Made by a program: the position numbers and the translations under genes. Source: Verrucomicrobiota bacterium (lineage in GTDB: Bacteria > Verrucomicrobiota > Verrucomicrobiia > Opitutales > Intestinicryptomonadaceae). From it: a stretch of DNA of 16,672 nucleotides. Of this stretch, positions 1 through 7,143 are shown in pieces (position 1 is the first letter of the stretch; every line of letters begins with the position of its first letter). The notes beneath the pieces were generated by a model. The model was not told the origin of the DNA and ran no database searches. It worked only from the letters and a program-made list of their open reading frames with translations. The stretch spans positions 1 to 16,672 of the forward strand of contig QALA01000073.1 of assembly GCA_003343565.1 (NCBI GenBank), read 5' to 3'.

Positions 1-249
1 CACCGCCGCGCCCGCCTTGACCATCAGCAGTATTTTTCGCGGCTTGGAGAGCGACTGGACGAACTTTTCCAGATTGTCCGTCGCAAAAAAGTTCGACTTG
101 CCGAACTTGCTTTCAAACGCCCCGATTTTATCCTCCCTGCCGGAGTGCGGACGGTTGAATACCGACACCCTGTATCCCCTGCTTTCAATGTTTCGGGCAA
201 GGCTTGTTCCCATTACGCCGAGCCCTATTACGCCTATGTCAGATTCCAT
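1..249 (-). CDS. gnd: 6-phosphogluconate dehydrogenase, decarboxylating (N-terminal part, cut by window edge)
   Basis: Only the first 83 codons are present; the gene continues beyond the left edge. The product begins MESDIGVIGLGVMGTSLARN, the Rossmann fold of the 6PGDH family with its GxGxMG dinucleotide loop at about residues 9-14. NRPHSGRED follows near residue 39, where NADP-dependent family members read the cofactor phosphate, and ILLMVKAGAAV ends the visible part, matching the family's 'MVKAG' strand. The family oxidatively decarboxylates 6-phosphogluconate to ribulose 5-phosphate and makes NADPH in the cytosolic pentose phosphate pathway. The ATG at 247-249 has AAAGGA about 8 bases upstream, a good ribosome binding site. 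Related beta-hydroxyacid dehydrogenases share the N-terminal loop, but the FNR(P) and MVKAG features favour Gnd. Confidence 0.88.
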   Translation of the reverse strand, partial: MESDIGVIGLGVMGTSLARNIESRGYRVSVFNRPHSGREDKIGAFESKFGKSNFFATDNLEKFVQSLSKPRKILLMVKAGAAV

Positions 250-1060
250 ATCCCGTATCCTTTAATTGTGGTTTTTTAATTGGACTTTTGAGGTTTGCAA
301 AATGTTGCAATCCGTGCGCATTGGAAATTCTTTGCGCCGCTTTGAAAAAGGGCAAGGGAAATTTTTTGTCGCGGCCCGCTCCGGCGCGGAGCCGTCCGGA
401 GTTTTTCTCTATTGCCGCCCCGCATATGCGCCGCATTTTGCGAATATGCCGAACCTGCCGAAATGCCGCGTTAACGGCGGCGGCGGATTTGCCAAGAAAA
501 CGCATTTCGTAAAAAAATGCGCGTTGCAAAGAAATACGCATTGCAAAGTTTTTTCTCTTTCCTCCCTTGCCGCACGCAAGTTTTCGCGCCGACGGCGGGC
601 GCAATCGGCCGCCATGCGAAAGATGCTTCGATATTCAAGTTGTCCGCGCCGCGCGGGTACGGGCGGTTGTGCAAGAAAGGCGCGCAGAGCATGCAGGGAA
701 GGGGATAACGGGTAAAAAATTATAATTTCGCCGCAAGTCCTGCGCGGAATATTTTTTCGCAAAAATTTCTTGCCGCGCGCGCGAAAAGAGAGGTTGAGGA
801 GTGCGGCTTAATCCGCGCCTTCAAAGCGATTTCCGTTGGGGGACGTCGCGGCGGAAATTTGCCGGCAGGCGGAGTCGCTTTCCAAATTTTGTTTTAATTT
901 TTTTATCGAATTTTCCGGTGCGTTTCCGAACTCCCTATTGTCATGCAAAAAATGTCGCCGACGCTCAAGGCGGGCGCGGCGGCTTGCGAAACAATCTTAG
1001 AGCCTATTTCCGACACCGTCAAAAACGGGCAAGATGGCGGGCGGCGGCGCGCGGAATTTC

Positions 1061-1089
1061 AAAAAAAATGCGCGCCTTAAGCGGCGCGC
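1061..1089 (-). terminator. second (distal) intrinsic terminator downstream of leuC
   Basis: Read on the minus strand, arms GCGCGCC and GGCGCGC (plus-strand 1083-1089 and 1070-1076) close a 6-base loop and are followed, after one A, by eight T residues. It lies in the distal copy of the 132-bp duplication and would catch transcripts that read through the leuC-proximal copy. Confidence 0.75.
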
Positions 1090-1192
1090 TTGTCAGACGT
1101 GCTGTTTGCGGCGGCTTGCGAAACGGTCTTAGAGCCTATTTTCGACACCGTCAAAAACTGGCAAGACGGCGGGCGGCGGCGCGCGGAATTTC

Positions 1193-1221
1193 AAAAAAAA
1201 TGCGCGCCTTGATCGGCGCGC
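1193..1221 (-). terminator. leuC-proximal intrinsic terminator
   Basis: On the minus strand a perfect 7-bp GC stem (plus-strand 1215-1221 with 1202-1208) with a 6-base loop is followed by A and then eight T residues. The stem starts 26 bases after the leuC stop codon. It indicates that leuC is the last gene of its transcript, so no leuD is co-transcribed downstream. Confidence 0.85.
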
Positions 1222-1247
1222 TTGTCGGGCGTAGTGTTTGCGGCCGC

Positions 1248-2648
1248 TTACATCTTGCGGCAGTCGGTTATTTCCCCGCGCACTGCCGCGGCCGCGACCA
1301 TGACCGGACTCATGAGTACGGTGCGTCCCGTGGGGCTTCCCTGTCTGCCCTTGAAGTTGCGGTTGGAGGAGGAAGCGCAGAGCTGGTCTCCCACAAGCTT
1401 GTCCGCATTCATCGCAAGGCACATCGAACAGCCCGCCTGACGCCACTCAAAGCCGGCTTCGGCGAATATCTTGTCCAAGCCGCGCTCGCGCGCAAGCGCG
1501 TCGACTATCTGCGACCCCGGAACCGCGAGAGCCTTTACCCCCTTTGCGACCTTTTTGCCCTTGAGGAATTTTGCCGCCTCCTCAAAGTCCGATATTCTTC
1601 CGTTCGTGCACGAGCCGATGAAAGCCACGTCGATTTTCGTTCCGGCTATGGGCGCGCCCGCTGTAAGTTTCATGTATGCCAACGCGTCGGCCGCGTCACG
1701 CCTCTGGGTCTCGCCGGGGAAGGAAGAGGGGTCGGGTATGTTTTCGGTCACGAATATCGCCTGCGACGGATTGACTCCCCACGTGACATAGGGCTGTATT
1801 TCTCCGCCGTCGAATTCCACAACGTCGTCGTATTCGCAGCCCTCGTCGGAGGCCGCGGATTTCCAGTATGCCACGGCTTCGTCCCACTTGTCGGCCGATG
1901 GCGCGTACGGGCGGCCCTTGAGATATTCAAAAGTCTTTTCGTCGGGATTGACGTAGCCTATGCGCGCGCCGCCTTCGATGGCCATGTTGCACACGGTCAT
2001 GCGGCCCTCCATAGACATATCGTCAAAAACGCTTCCGCCGAATTCGTATGCGTAGCCTATGCCGCCGTTGACGCCGAGCTTGCGGATTATATGCAGGGCG
2101 ACGTCCTTCGGGTAAACCCCGTCGCCCAGTTTCCCGTTGACGTTGATTCGGCGGACCTTCAGCTTCTTGAATGAGAGCGTCTGCGTGGCGAGGACGTTGC
2201 GAACCTGGCTCGTGCCTATGCCGAACGCAACGGCTCCGAAGGCTCCGTGCGTGGCTGTGTGCGAGTCCCCGCAGACGACCGTCATTCCGGGGTGAATCAG
2301 GCCCTCCTCCGGCGCGACGATGTGTATTACGCCCTGCCTGCCGGTATCCACGTCGAAAAATTTGATTGCGTTGTCGCGGCAGTTTGAGCGCAAATGGAGG
2401 AGCATTTCGTATGCGGTCTTGTCGGCGTAGGGTTCGGAGCGGTCGGTCGTGGGAATGATGTGGTCGACCGTCGCGAACGTGCGCTGCGGATATCTCACTC
2501 CGAGCTTTAGCGTGCGCAACATTCCGAACGCCTGCGGGCTCGTCACTTCGTGGAGCAGGTGGGTGTCTATCAGCAGCTGCGTGGATCCGTCGGGGAGTTC
2601 GCGCACGGCGTGCCTTTCCCAGACCTTTTCAAAGAGGTTTTTTTTCAT
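1248..2648 (-). CDS. leuC: 3-isopropylmalate dehydratase large subunit
   Basis: 466 residues, the normal length for the bacterial LeuC type. With the small subunit LeuD it isomerises 2-isopropylmalate to 3-isopropylmalate in leucine synthesis, in the cytosol, using a [4Fe-4S] cluster. Visible family motifs are VDHIIPT (about 61-67), GDSHTATHGAFG (127-138), IGSCTNGR (344-351) and GCSMCLAMN (406-414), followed by SSSNRNFKGRQG (426-437). The three cluster ligands should be C347, C407 and C410. The start is ATG at 2646-2648; I see no clear Shine-Dalgarno before it. No leuD, leuB or leuA flanks it, and two tandem terminators follow, so the partner subunit must be encoded elsewhere. Homoaconitase and citraconate-type enzymes are close relatives, but the motif wording fits LeuC best. 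Confidence 0.95.
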   Translation of the reverse strand: MKKNLFEKVWERHAVRELPDGSTQLLIDTHLLHEVTSPQAFGMLRTLKLGVRYPQRTFATVDHIIPTTDRSEPYADKTAYEMLLHLRSNCRDNAIKFFDVDTGRQGVIHIVAPEEGLIHPGMTVVCGDSHTATHGAFGAVAFGIGTSQVRNVLATQTLSFKKLKVRRINVNGKLGDGVYPKDVALHIIRKLGVNGGIGYAYEFGGSVFDDMSMEGRMTVCNMAIEGGARIGYVNPDEKTFEYLKGRPYAPSADKWDEAVAYWKSAASDEGCEYDDVVEFDGGEIQPYVTWGVNPSQAIFVTENIPDPSSFPGETQRRDAADALAYMKLTAGAPIAGTKIDVAFIGSCTNGRISDFEEAAKFLKGKKVAKGVKALAVPGSQIVDALARERGLDKIFAEAGFEWRQAGCSMCLAMNADKLVGDQLCASSSNRNFKGRQGSPTGRTVLMSPVMVAAAAVRGEITDCRKM

Positions 2649-2760
2649 GGTTTAAAGCGGAATCGGATTGCGGGGCTTAAAAAAAAATGTCTTTCGCGCC
2701 TAAAATCGCGCCTGGGCGTCGCGGGAAGTTCGGCAAAGGCGAAAGGGCGCGGACGCGCGT

Positions 2761-2784
2761 AAAAAACGCCTTGCTTTCGCAGGC
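2761..2784 (-). terminator. intrinsic terminator downstream of yebC
   Basis: On the minus strand the sequence folds as GCCT-GC, tetraloop GAAA, GC-A-AGGC (one bulged A), then G and six T residues. A GNRA tetraloop on a GC stem followed by a T run is a textbook intrinsic terminator. It starts about 110 bases after the yebC stop and lies 113 bases before the leuC start, so yebC and leuC are probably separate transcripts. Confidence 0.75.
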
Positions 2785-2893
2785 CCGTTCGCCCGCAACG
2801 CCCGTCGGTGCGGGGCGTCAGGCAAAACGCGCGTCGGCGGCATGCCGCATGCGGCCTCTCGCCGCGCCGCGCCGCTTTCGCCGGCATCGGGAA

Positions 2894-3634
2894 TCAATCC
2901 AAGAGGGAGTCGTCCACGTCCTCGTTGGAGTAAACTTCGTTCACGTCGTCGAGGTCTTCGAGCGCCTCTATCAGGCGAATCGCCTTCCTTGCGACTTCGG
3001 GATCTGTCAGCGGAACAGTGGAATTCGGAATCCATGCCAGTTTTGCGTCGCTCGTCTCTATTCCCGCCTTTGCAAGCGCGTCGCCCACGGCGGTGAACAC
3101 GGAGACGGGGCAGAGAATCTCGTAGTGGTCGCCGTTGTTTTTGATGTCGTCGGCGCCCGCGTCGAGCACGCATTCCATTATGGCGTCTTCGCCGGATTTT
3201 TCGGCGTCAACTATGAACTGCCCCATTTTGGTGAAGTTGAATTGCAGCGCTCCGGGAGTGGCGAGATTGCCGCCGTTCTTTGTGATTGTCGAGCGCACAT
3301 CGCTGGCGGCGCGGTTCTTGTTGTCGGTCGTCACCTCTATTATCATTCCGACACCCCCCGGAGCGTAGCCTTCGTACAGCAATTCTTCATATACTACTCC
3401 GGGAAGCTCTCCGGTGCCTTTCTTGATTGCGCGCTCGACATTTTCGGCCGGCATGTTCGCTCCCTTGGCCTTTTGCAGGAGCATTCGCAGGCGCGCATTG
3501 GAGGCCGGATCCCCGCCTCCCTCTTTTGCCGCGATGGTCAGTTCTTTGCTGATTGCGCTGAAGATTTTGCCTCGCTTGGCGTCAACGGCCGCCTTGTGCC
3601 TTTTCGTTGTAGCCCATTTGCTGTGACCTGACAT
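2894..3634 (-). CDS. yebC: YebC/PmpR family protein
   Basis: 246 residues, the usual length for this widespread cytosolic family. The N-terminus MSGHSKWATTKRHKAAVDAK followed by RGKIFSAISKELTIAAKEGG is the family signature. It continues with NARLRMLLQKAKGANMPAENVERAIKKG (46-73), YEGYAPGGVGMIIEVTTDNKNRAASDVR (88-114) and an acidic C-terminus. Members were first described as DNA-binding regulators (PmpR, YebC). Later work on some homologues links them to relief of ribosome stalling at proline runs, so which role applies here is open. It starts at ATG 3632-3634 with AAAGGGA upstream. It is flanked by gene-free DNA on the 5' side and a terminator on the 3' side, so it is probably monocistronic. 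The ruvC and ruvA genes often found beside yebC elsewhere are absent from this window. Confidence 0.95.
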   Translation of the reverse strand: MSGHSKWATTKRHKAAVDAKRGKIFSAISKELTIAAKEGGGDPASNARLRMLLQKAKGANMPAENVERAIKKGTGELPGVVYEELLYEGYAPGGVGMIIEVTTDNKNRAASDVRSTITKNGGNLATPGALQFNFTKMGQFIVDAEKSGEDAIMECVLDAGADDIKNNGDHYEILCPVSVFTAVGDALAKAGIETSDAKLAWIPNSTVPLTDPEVARKAIRLIEALEDLDDVNEVYSNEDVDDSLLD

Positions 3635-3659
3635 TGTAGTGTCCCTTTGTTGTTAATTA

Positions 3660-3697
3660 AAAACGCTTCGGGATTGTCGCTATTCCGACGGCGTTTT
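3660..3697 (-). promoter_or_regulatory. possible hairpin in the yebC 5' leader
   Basis: Arms AAAACGC (3660-3666) and GCGTTTT (3691-3697) are exact complements. Inside them GTCG (3676-3679) pairs with CGAC (3686-3689). Read on the minus strand the outer stem ends in a run of five T residues, about 25 bases before the yebC start codon. It could be a weak attenuator, or the terminator of an upstream minus-strand transcript. The inner loop is open and the stem short, so it may also be chance. Confidence 0.3.
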
Positions 3698-4068
3698 GAA
3701 TGTGTAAATTAGGGGTGAAAAATCCTAAAAATGTCCGGCGTTTTCAAGATTTTTCTCTTGCAATCGTAAAAAAAACGAAATTTTGTCCGGAATTTTTTTG
3801 GGCTTGCGGTTTGGTTTTGGGGAGCCGCGTTTCGATTAAAAAATATGGCCGAAAAATTCGAATCTATAAACCCTTTTCCCGACAGGCGCCTTTCCGAATA
3901 AGTCCGCAGTCCAAAATCCGGCTTGCGTCGTATTTTGCGGCAGGATTTGCGCGCTGGGGGGGCGCTTTTCGCAGGTCGCAGGCGCGGGAGGGGGGGAATT
4001 TGAAAGAATCGGCGACGGAAGGGAATCGTGAAATATTCGCTTTTTCAAATCGACTTTGCGCGGGCGCG

Positions 4069-4114
4069 TTTGGCGCGCCAAATAGAAAGATTTTCTTGTG
4101 CGCCGAAAATCTTT
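4069..4114. repeat. perfect 14-base palindrome next to a 10-bp inverted repeat
   Basis: TTTGGCGCGCCAAA at 4069-4082 is fully self-complementary. Three bases later AAAGATTTTC (4086-4095) and GAAAATCTTT (4105-4114) form a perfect 10-bp inverted repeat around a 9-base spacer, followed on the plus strand by TTAATTTTT. With its T-rich tail the second element could act as a plus-strand terminator, but no plus-strand gene lies upstream. It sits about 210-260 bases beyond the yidC stop. A protein-binding palindrome or a 3'-end hairpin are both possible. Confidence 0.5.
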
Positions 4115-4326
4115 TTAATTTTTCAGGCGGGAGGGGGAGAAGACGGTGCGGTCTTTGACGTTTGCGGAATATGTCTTGATTGTCCGCAATCGCTTCGTTT
4201 GCTTTGGGCGTAGTGCAACTCTTTATTTGTCGCGCAGTGCGGACAGGGTAATTTGCGCCGGAATTTGCCGGGCGTTTTAAGTTTGAGCGCGGGGGCCGCT
4301 TTCCCTGCCTTGACATTTCGCGCGGG

Positions 4327-6318
4327 CTATTTGCGCTTGCGCGGGGTAGAGCGGCCTCCGGGATTCTTTTTGCGCTGTTCGTACATTGTGCCTTTCTGCC
4401 TCTCGTCGCGCAGGCGTTGGCGCATTTTTGCGTTCTCCTCCCTGATGACCTTGAGCTTTTCGGTAAAAGACAGCTTGTCAAATTCCGGCCCGCGATTTTG
4501 CTGCATCTGCTGCGATTTCTCCGCCGCCATTTGAAGCTTTTGCATGAACGTCGGCTTCGTGCGCTTCTTGAGCTCCACATTGTCCTTTCCGTAGCGAATC
4601 ATCAGCGTCTGCACGATTCCGAGCAGGCTCTGCACGGTCCAGTACAGCACGAGCCCCGACGGGAAGTAATAGAAGAAAAACAGCATCAGCACGGGCATCA
4701 GCTTGAGTATCATAGCCTGCGTCTTGTCCGTCGACGGGGTCGGCGACAGATGCATTTGCAGGAACGTCACCGCCGCGTTTATCAGCGGAAGCAGGTGGAA
4801 CGGTATGCCGAAAATCGACGGAATCGACGATATGGTGTCGGGCAGGGACAAGTCCTTTATCCACAGAAAATGCGCAAAGCGTATTTCTCCGGAGGTCTGG
4901 AGCATGTAGTAAAGCCCGATGAAAATCGGCAGCTGAATCAGCAGGGGCAGGCAGCCGGCGAGGGGATTTATTCCGTATTCGCCGTAGAGCTTCATCGTCT
5001 CCTGATTCATTTTCTGCGGGTCGTTTTTGTACTTTTGGCGTATCTGCTTGATAGGCTCCTGGAGCTTCGCCATGCGCTTTGCTGAGCGTATCTGTATTGA
5101 GGTCAGCGGCCAGAGAGCCAGCCTCACAATCACGGTGAGTATGATTATCGACCAGCCCCACGCCCAGTCCGGCGCGACGACCGCCACGCCCGAATGTATC
5201 CAATTCATCAGGCGCGAAAGCGGACTGCTTATGAATCCGAACCAGCCGTAATCCATTGCGGCTTCCTGTCCGTTGCCCATGTCGTAGAGGCTGTCCAGAT
5301 GTTTTGGGCCGACGTAGTACGCGCCGGAAATGCGCCATGTCTGCCCCGGATTGAGGTCGCCCGCCGCGAATCCCATGTATCCGGCGATGGCGTTGCGCAT
5401 GTATCTGTTTTCGGAGCGCGGATTTATCTCCACCGGAATGGCGAATCCGGCGTTTGATGTCGCGTTTTCGGGAGTGAATACGGCCGCGAAAAACTGGTTT
5501 TTTACGGTTCCCCACAGCGCGTTTTCGGCGTCGATTTTTTCAAACGGCTTTGCGGAGGTTGCGCCTATGCCGAGGAATCCGCTGCTGCTGGTGAATGCGG
5601 AGGATTTTGAAAGCAGAATTTTGCCGTCGCCGTAAAGGCCGAAGGCGAGGTTTGAGCCGAATGTGTCGCTTTCGGTCGGGGGGACGGCTCCCAGACACAG
5701 GTACACCTCGCCGAGGGGAAGCGGGGATTTGGAGACGTTCTCAATTTCGGTCTTAACCGCCACGACGTACCGGCCGTAGGAGAGCTTGTCCATATTCAGC
5801 AGCACGTATGTGCGCGTGATTTTGAATTTTCCGGGTTCGACAAACCGGTATACGACTTTAGTTCCGTCGGCTTCTATCAGCGCGAATTTATTTTCAAACG
5901 GGACGGGAAGCTCGAATCCGCGCTTTTCAAACGCCAGCCCCATCGCTCCGACTCCGCCGCCGACATCGTTGAAAATGAACGCGTCCGGACTGTTTTGCTC
6001 CCTTTCGTACTTTAGCAGTTCGACATTGCGTATCGCGCCGCCGCGGTTTGTGAAGCGCACGAGCACGGAATCGTTTTTGAGCGTCACAAATTCCTCTTTG
6101 AAATTTTCCTCAGGCGCGAGCGGGGAGGAGAGCTTTGCCGCCTGCGCCGGAACGGAGCCTGCCTCCGCGCTCCTGTTTGCGGCGGACTGTTCCCGGACAG
6201 CGGAAGCCGCAACCGCCGCCGCCCTGCGCTGGGCGGCCTCTCGCTTGGAACCGTCGTACATGAAGTAGAAGGCGGCTATTAAGAGCAGGATTCCTATAAT
6301 CGTGTTTTTCTTGTCCAT
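4327..6318 (-). CDS. yidC: membrane protein insertase YidC (Gram-negative type)
   Basis: 663 residues. YidC inserts and folds inner-membrane proteins, alone or with SecYEG. The N-terminal membrane segment is about residues 5-21 and is followed by an Ala/Arg-rich linker. The large periplasmic domain, typical of Gram-negative YidC, spans about 70-360. The conserved insertase core begins near 375 with VIVRLALWPLTSIQIRSAKR, whose Arg399 should be the groove arginine. It includes the coiled-coil hairpin with QEPIKQIRQKY, then NPLAGCLPLLIQLPIFIGLYYML (451-473), SPTPSTDKTQ (525-534) and FFFYYFPSGLVLYWTVQSLLGIVQ (547-570). After the last membrane segment an unusually long basic tail (about 578-663) ends in GGRSTPRKRK. 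It follows yidD by 21 bases in the rpmH-rnpA-yidD-yidC cluster. Its start has no clear Shine-Dalgarno, which suggests translational coupling. Confidence 0.97.
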   Translation of the reverse strand: MDKKNTIIGILLLIAAFYFMYDGSKREAAQRRAAAVAASAVREQSAANRSAEAGSVPAQAAKLSSPLAPEENFKEEFVTLKNDSVLVRFTNRGGAIRNVELLKYEREQNSPDAFIFNDVGGGVGAMGLAFEKRGFELPVPFENKFALIEADGTKVVYRFVEPGKFKITRTYVLLNMDKLSYGRYVVAVKTEIENVSKSPLPLGEVYLCLGAVPPTESDTFGSNLAFGLYGDGKILLSKSSAFTSSSGFLGIGATSAKPFEKIDAENALWGTVKNQFFAAVFTPENATSNAGFAIPVEINPRSENRYMRNAIAGYMGFAAGDLNPGQTWRISGAYYVGPKHLDSLYDMGNGQEAAMDYGWFGFISSPLSRLMNWIHSGVAVVAPDWAWGWSIIILTVIVRLALWPLTSIQIRSAKRMAKLQEPIKQIRQKYKNDPQKMNQETMKLYGEYGINPLAGCLPLLIQLPIFIGLYYMLQTSGEIRFAHFLWIKDLSLPDTISSIPSIFGIPFHLLPLINAAVTFLQMHLSPTPSTDKTQAMILKLMPVLMLFFFYYFPSGLVLYWTVQSLLGIVQTLMIRYGKDNVELKKRTKPTFMQKLQMAAEKSQQMQQNRGPEFDKLSFTEKLKVIREENAKMRQRLRDERQKGTMYEQRKKNPGGRSTPRKRK

Positions 6319-6339
6319 TTTTTTGAAACTAAACTGCGA

Positions 6340-6687
6340 TTAATTATTCAAAGGCTTCGAGTCGTCAACTTTGTTTTGAGAAAATAGTTTTTTCCACTCG
6401 AATTTTTCCGGAACGAAGTCCAATCCCCCGCGGCAGAGCGGGTGGCAGCGCAACAGGCGGCAGGCGGCCAAAATCGAGCCTTTGAAGGCGCCGTGTTTGG
6501 CCACGGCGTCCATGGCGTATTCCGAGCATGTCGGAAAAAACCTGCAACCGCTTCCGGGAATGGCGGAAAGCAACGGGGAGAGGGTAGACTTGTAGAGCTT
6601 CAGCAGCAGCCAAAGCGGCGCGGAAAAGAGTCCGCGGGGCATGCCTGCGGCGGCGCGGCGGTTTATGGGTCGGGGGGCGGAGCTCAT
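6340..6687 (-). CDS. yidD: membrane protein insertion efficiency factor YidD
   Basis: 115 residues from the ATG at 6685-6687, which overlaps the rnpA stop as ATGA. The core PLWLLLKLYKSTLSPLL, then GCRFFPTCSEYAMDAV and HPLCRGGLDFVPEKF, is the small YidD family. It carries the FxPTCSxYA and CHPLxxGGxD motifs and a membrane-associating amphipathic N-terminal helix. YidD is thought to assist YidC-dependent insertion at the inner membrane, and it lies directly before yidC as in many genomes. A second possible start (MPRGLFSAP, 15 codons later) would give the length seen in most relatives. I chose the upstream start because of the ATGA coupling to rnpA. A longer open frame reaching up to 7041 is only the shadow of rnpA. 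Confidence 0.92.
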   Translation of the reverse strand: MSSAPRPINRRAAAGMPRGLFSAPLWLLLKLYKSTLSPLLSAIPGSGCRFFPTCSEYAMDAVAKHGAFKGSILAACRLLRCHPLCRGGLDFVPEKFEWKKLFSQNKVDDSKPLNN

Positions 6688-7118
6688 TTTTTTTCCCCCG
6701 GATTTTGGCGGGCGGTACGCGCGGATTGGAGCGGCGCAAACATGCCCGAAGGGGGCGTCGCGCCGGGGCGGGGTTTGAATCTTCCGGGCAGCGACTCCGC
6801 CGCCGCGCAAAATTTTTCCGCCAATTTTTCGTGGGAAAATGCGCTCCAGCCGCGCCTTACAAATATGAGAATGTCCGAGGAATTTCCGCGCGAATCCTCC
6901 CATGCGCGGAATATCTCCCGAAACCTGCGCCGCGCCGCGTTTCTGGAGACCGCATTGCCTATGCGCTTGCTGGCGATTATGGCTATGCGCGAATATCCGC
7001 GCGCCGGAACGGGATACAAATAAATGACGAAGGCGGAACAATCCGCCTTCGCCGAATTAGCCTTCAAAAATTCTATTTCGCGCGCCAGGCGCAGTCTGTT
7101 TTCCTTCCCGAAGCGCAC
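6684..7118 (-). CDS. rnpA: ribonuclease P protein component
   Basis: 144 residues, starting at a GTG (7116-7118). RnpA binds RNase P RNA and helps it recognise and cleave the 5' leader of precursor tRNAs. MRFGKENRLRLAREIEFLK is the normal RnpA opening, and KRIGNAVSRNAARRRFREIFR (51-71) contains the basic RNR motif that contacts the RNA. SDILIFVRRGWSAFSHEKLAEKF (81-103) matches the last strand and helix. The C-terminal 35 residues or so are a Pro/Arg-rich extension without family similarity that I can see. It starts 25 bases after rpmH and overlaps yidD by 4 bases. The RNA subunit gene (rnpB) is not visible in this window. Confidence 0.95.
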   Translation of the reverse strand: MRFGKENRLRLAREIEFLKANSAKADCSAFVIYLYPVPARGYSRIAIIASKRIGNAVSRNAARRRFREIFRAWEDSRGNSSDILIFVRRGWSAFSHEKLAEKFCAAAESLPGRFKPRPGATPPSGMFAPLQSARTARQNPGEKK

Positions 7119-7143
7119 GGCGGAGAATTTTTTTGAGCAGATA

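Larger units (their letters stand above)
976..1239. repeat. 132-bp tandem direct duplication, two copies
   Basis: Copy 1 is 976-1107 and copy 2 is 1108-1239. Lined up by eye without gaps they differ at about 11 of 132 positions. Copy 2 runs almost to the leuC stop codon, and the first bases of a third unit (GCGGCCGCTT, one change) continue at 1240. Each unit carries one terminator hairpin preceded, on the plus strand, by eight A residues. Both 7-bp stem arms (GCGCGCC and GGCGCGC) are unchanged between copies, while the loop differs (TTAAGC against TTGATC). This suggests the hairpin has been maintained while the rest drifted. Confidence 0.9.
250..1247. other. gene-free region between gnd and leuC
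   Basis: About 1 kb with no gene I can recognise. Open frames exist on both strands because the DNA is GC-rich and poor in stop codons, but their translations are Arg/Cys/Ala-rich, look like no known family, and overlap each other in several frames. The region contains the 132-bp tandem duplication (976-1239) with its two leuC-side terminators. It also has a short imperfect direct repeat with 17-base period (GCGTTGCAAAG at 521-531 and GCATTGCAAAG at 538-548). A self-complementary ATTATAAT at 719-726 could be a -10 element on either strand, but I see no matching -35. The gnd promoter should lie within the first 100-200 bases of this gap. Confidence 0.6.
3635..4326. other. gene-free region between yidC and yebC
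   Basis: 692 bases without a convincing gene; possible frames give low-complexity Arg/Ser/Phe-rich translations. Its right end should hold the 3' end of the yidC transcript and its left end the yebC promoter. I see no T-run terminator close after yidC. It contains an inverted repeat in the yebC leader (3660-3697), a perfect 14-base palindrome (4069-4082) and a 10-bp inverted repeat (4086-4114), each listed separately. Confidence 0.55.

Noticed and set aside
719..726. ATTATAAT as a possible -10 element on both strands
   Set aside because: No -35-like hexamer at 16-18 bases on either side and no gene start at a suitable distance.
801..2174. A 457-codon plus-strand open frame with an internal 44-residue repeat
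   Set aside because: Its 3' two-thirds is the antisense shadow of leuC, and the repeat is the 132-bp DNA duplication (132 is divisible by three, so the frame is kept). No family resemblance.
2645..2887. 80-codon minus-strand frame between yebC and leuC
   Set aside because: It is Arg/Pro/Ala-rich with no family match, and the yebC terminator at 2761-2784 lies inside it.
4857..4865. TTATCCACA, a perfect DnaA-box sequence
   Set aside because: It lies inside the yidC coding region over the codons of the conserved LWIKD segment and is isolated. I saw no second box, no AT-rich unwinding region and no dnaA gene, so it is no evidence for an origin.
6340..7041. A 233-codon form of YidD starting far upstream
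   Set aside because: The extra N-terminal part is the rnpA gene read in another frame. The real YidD core starts near 6687, where it overlaps the rnpA stop.
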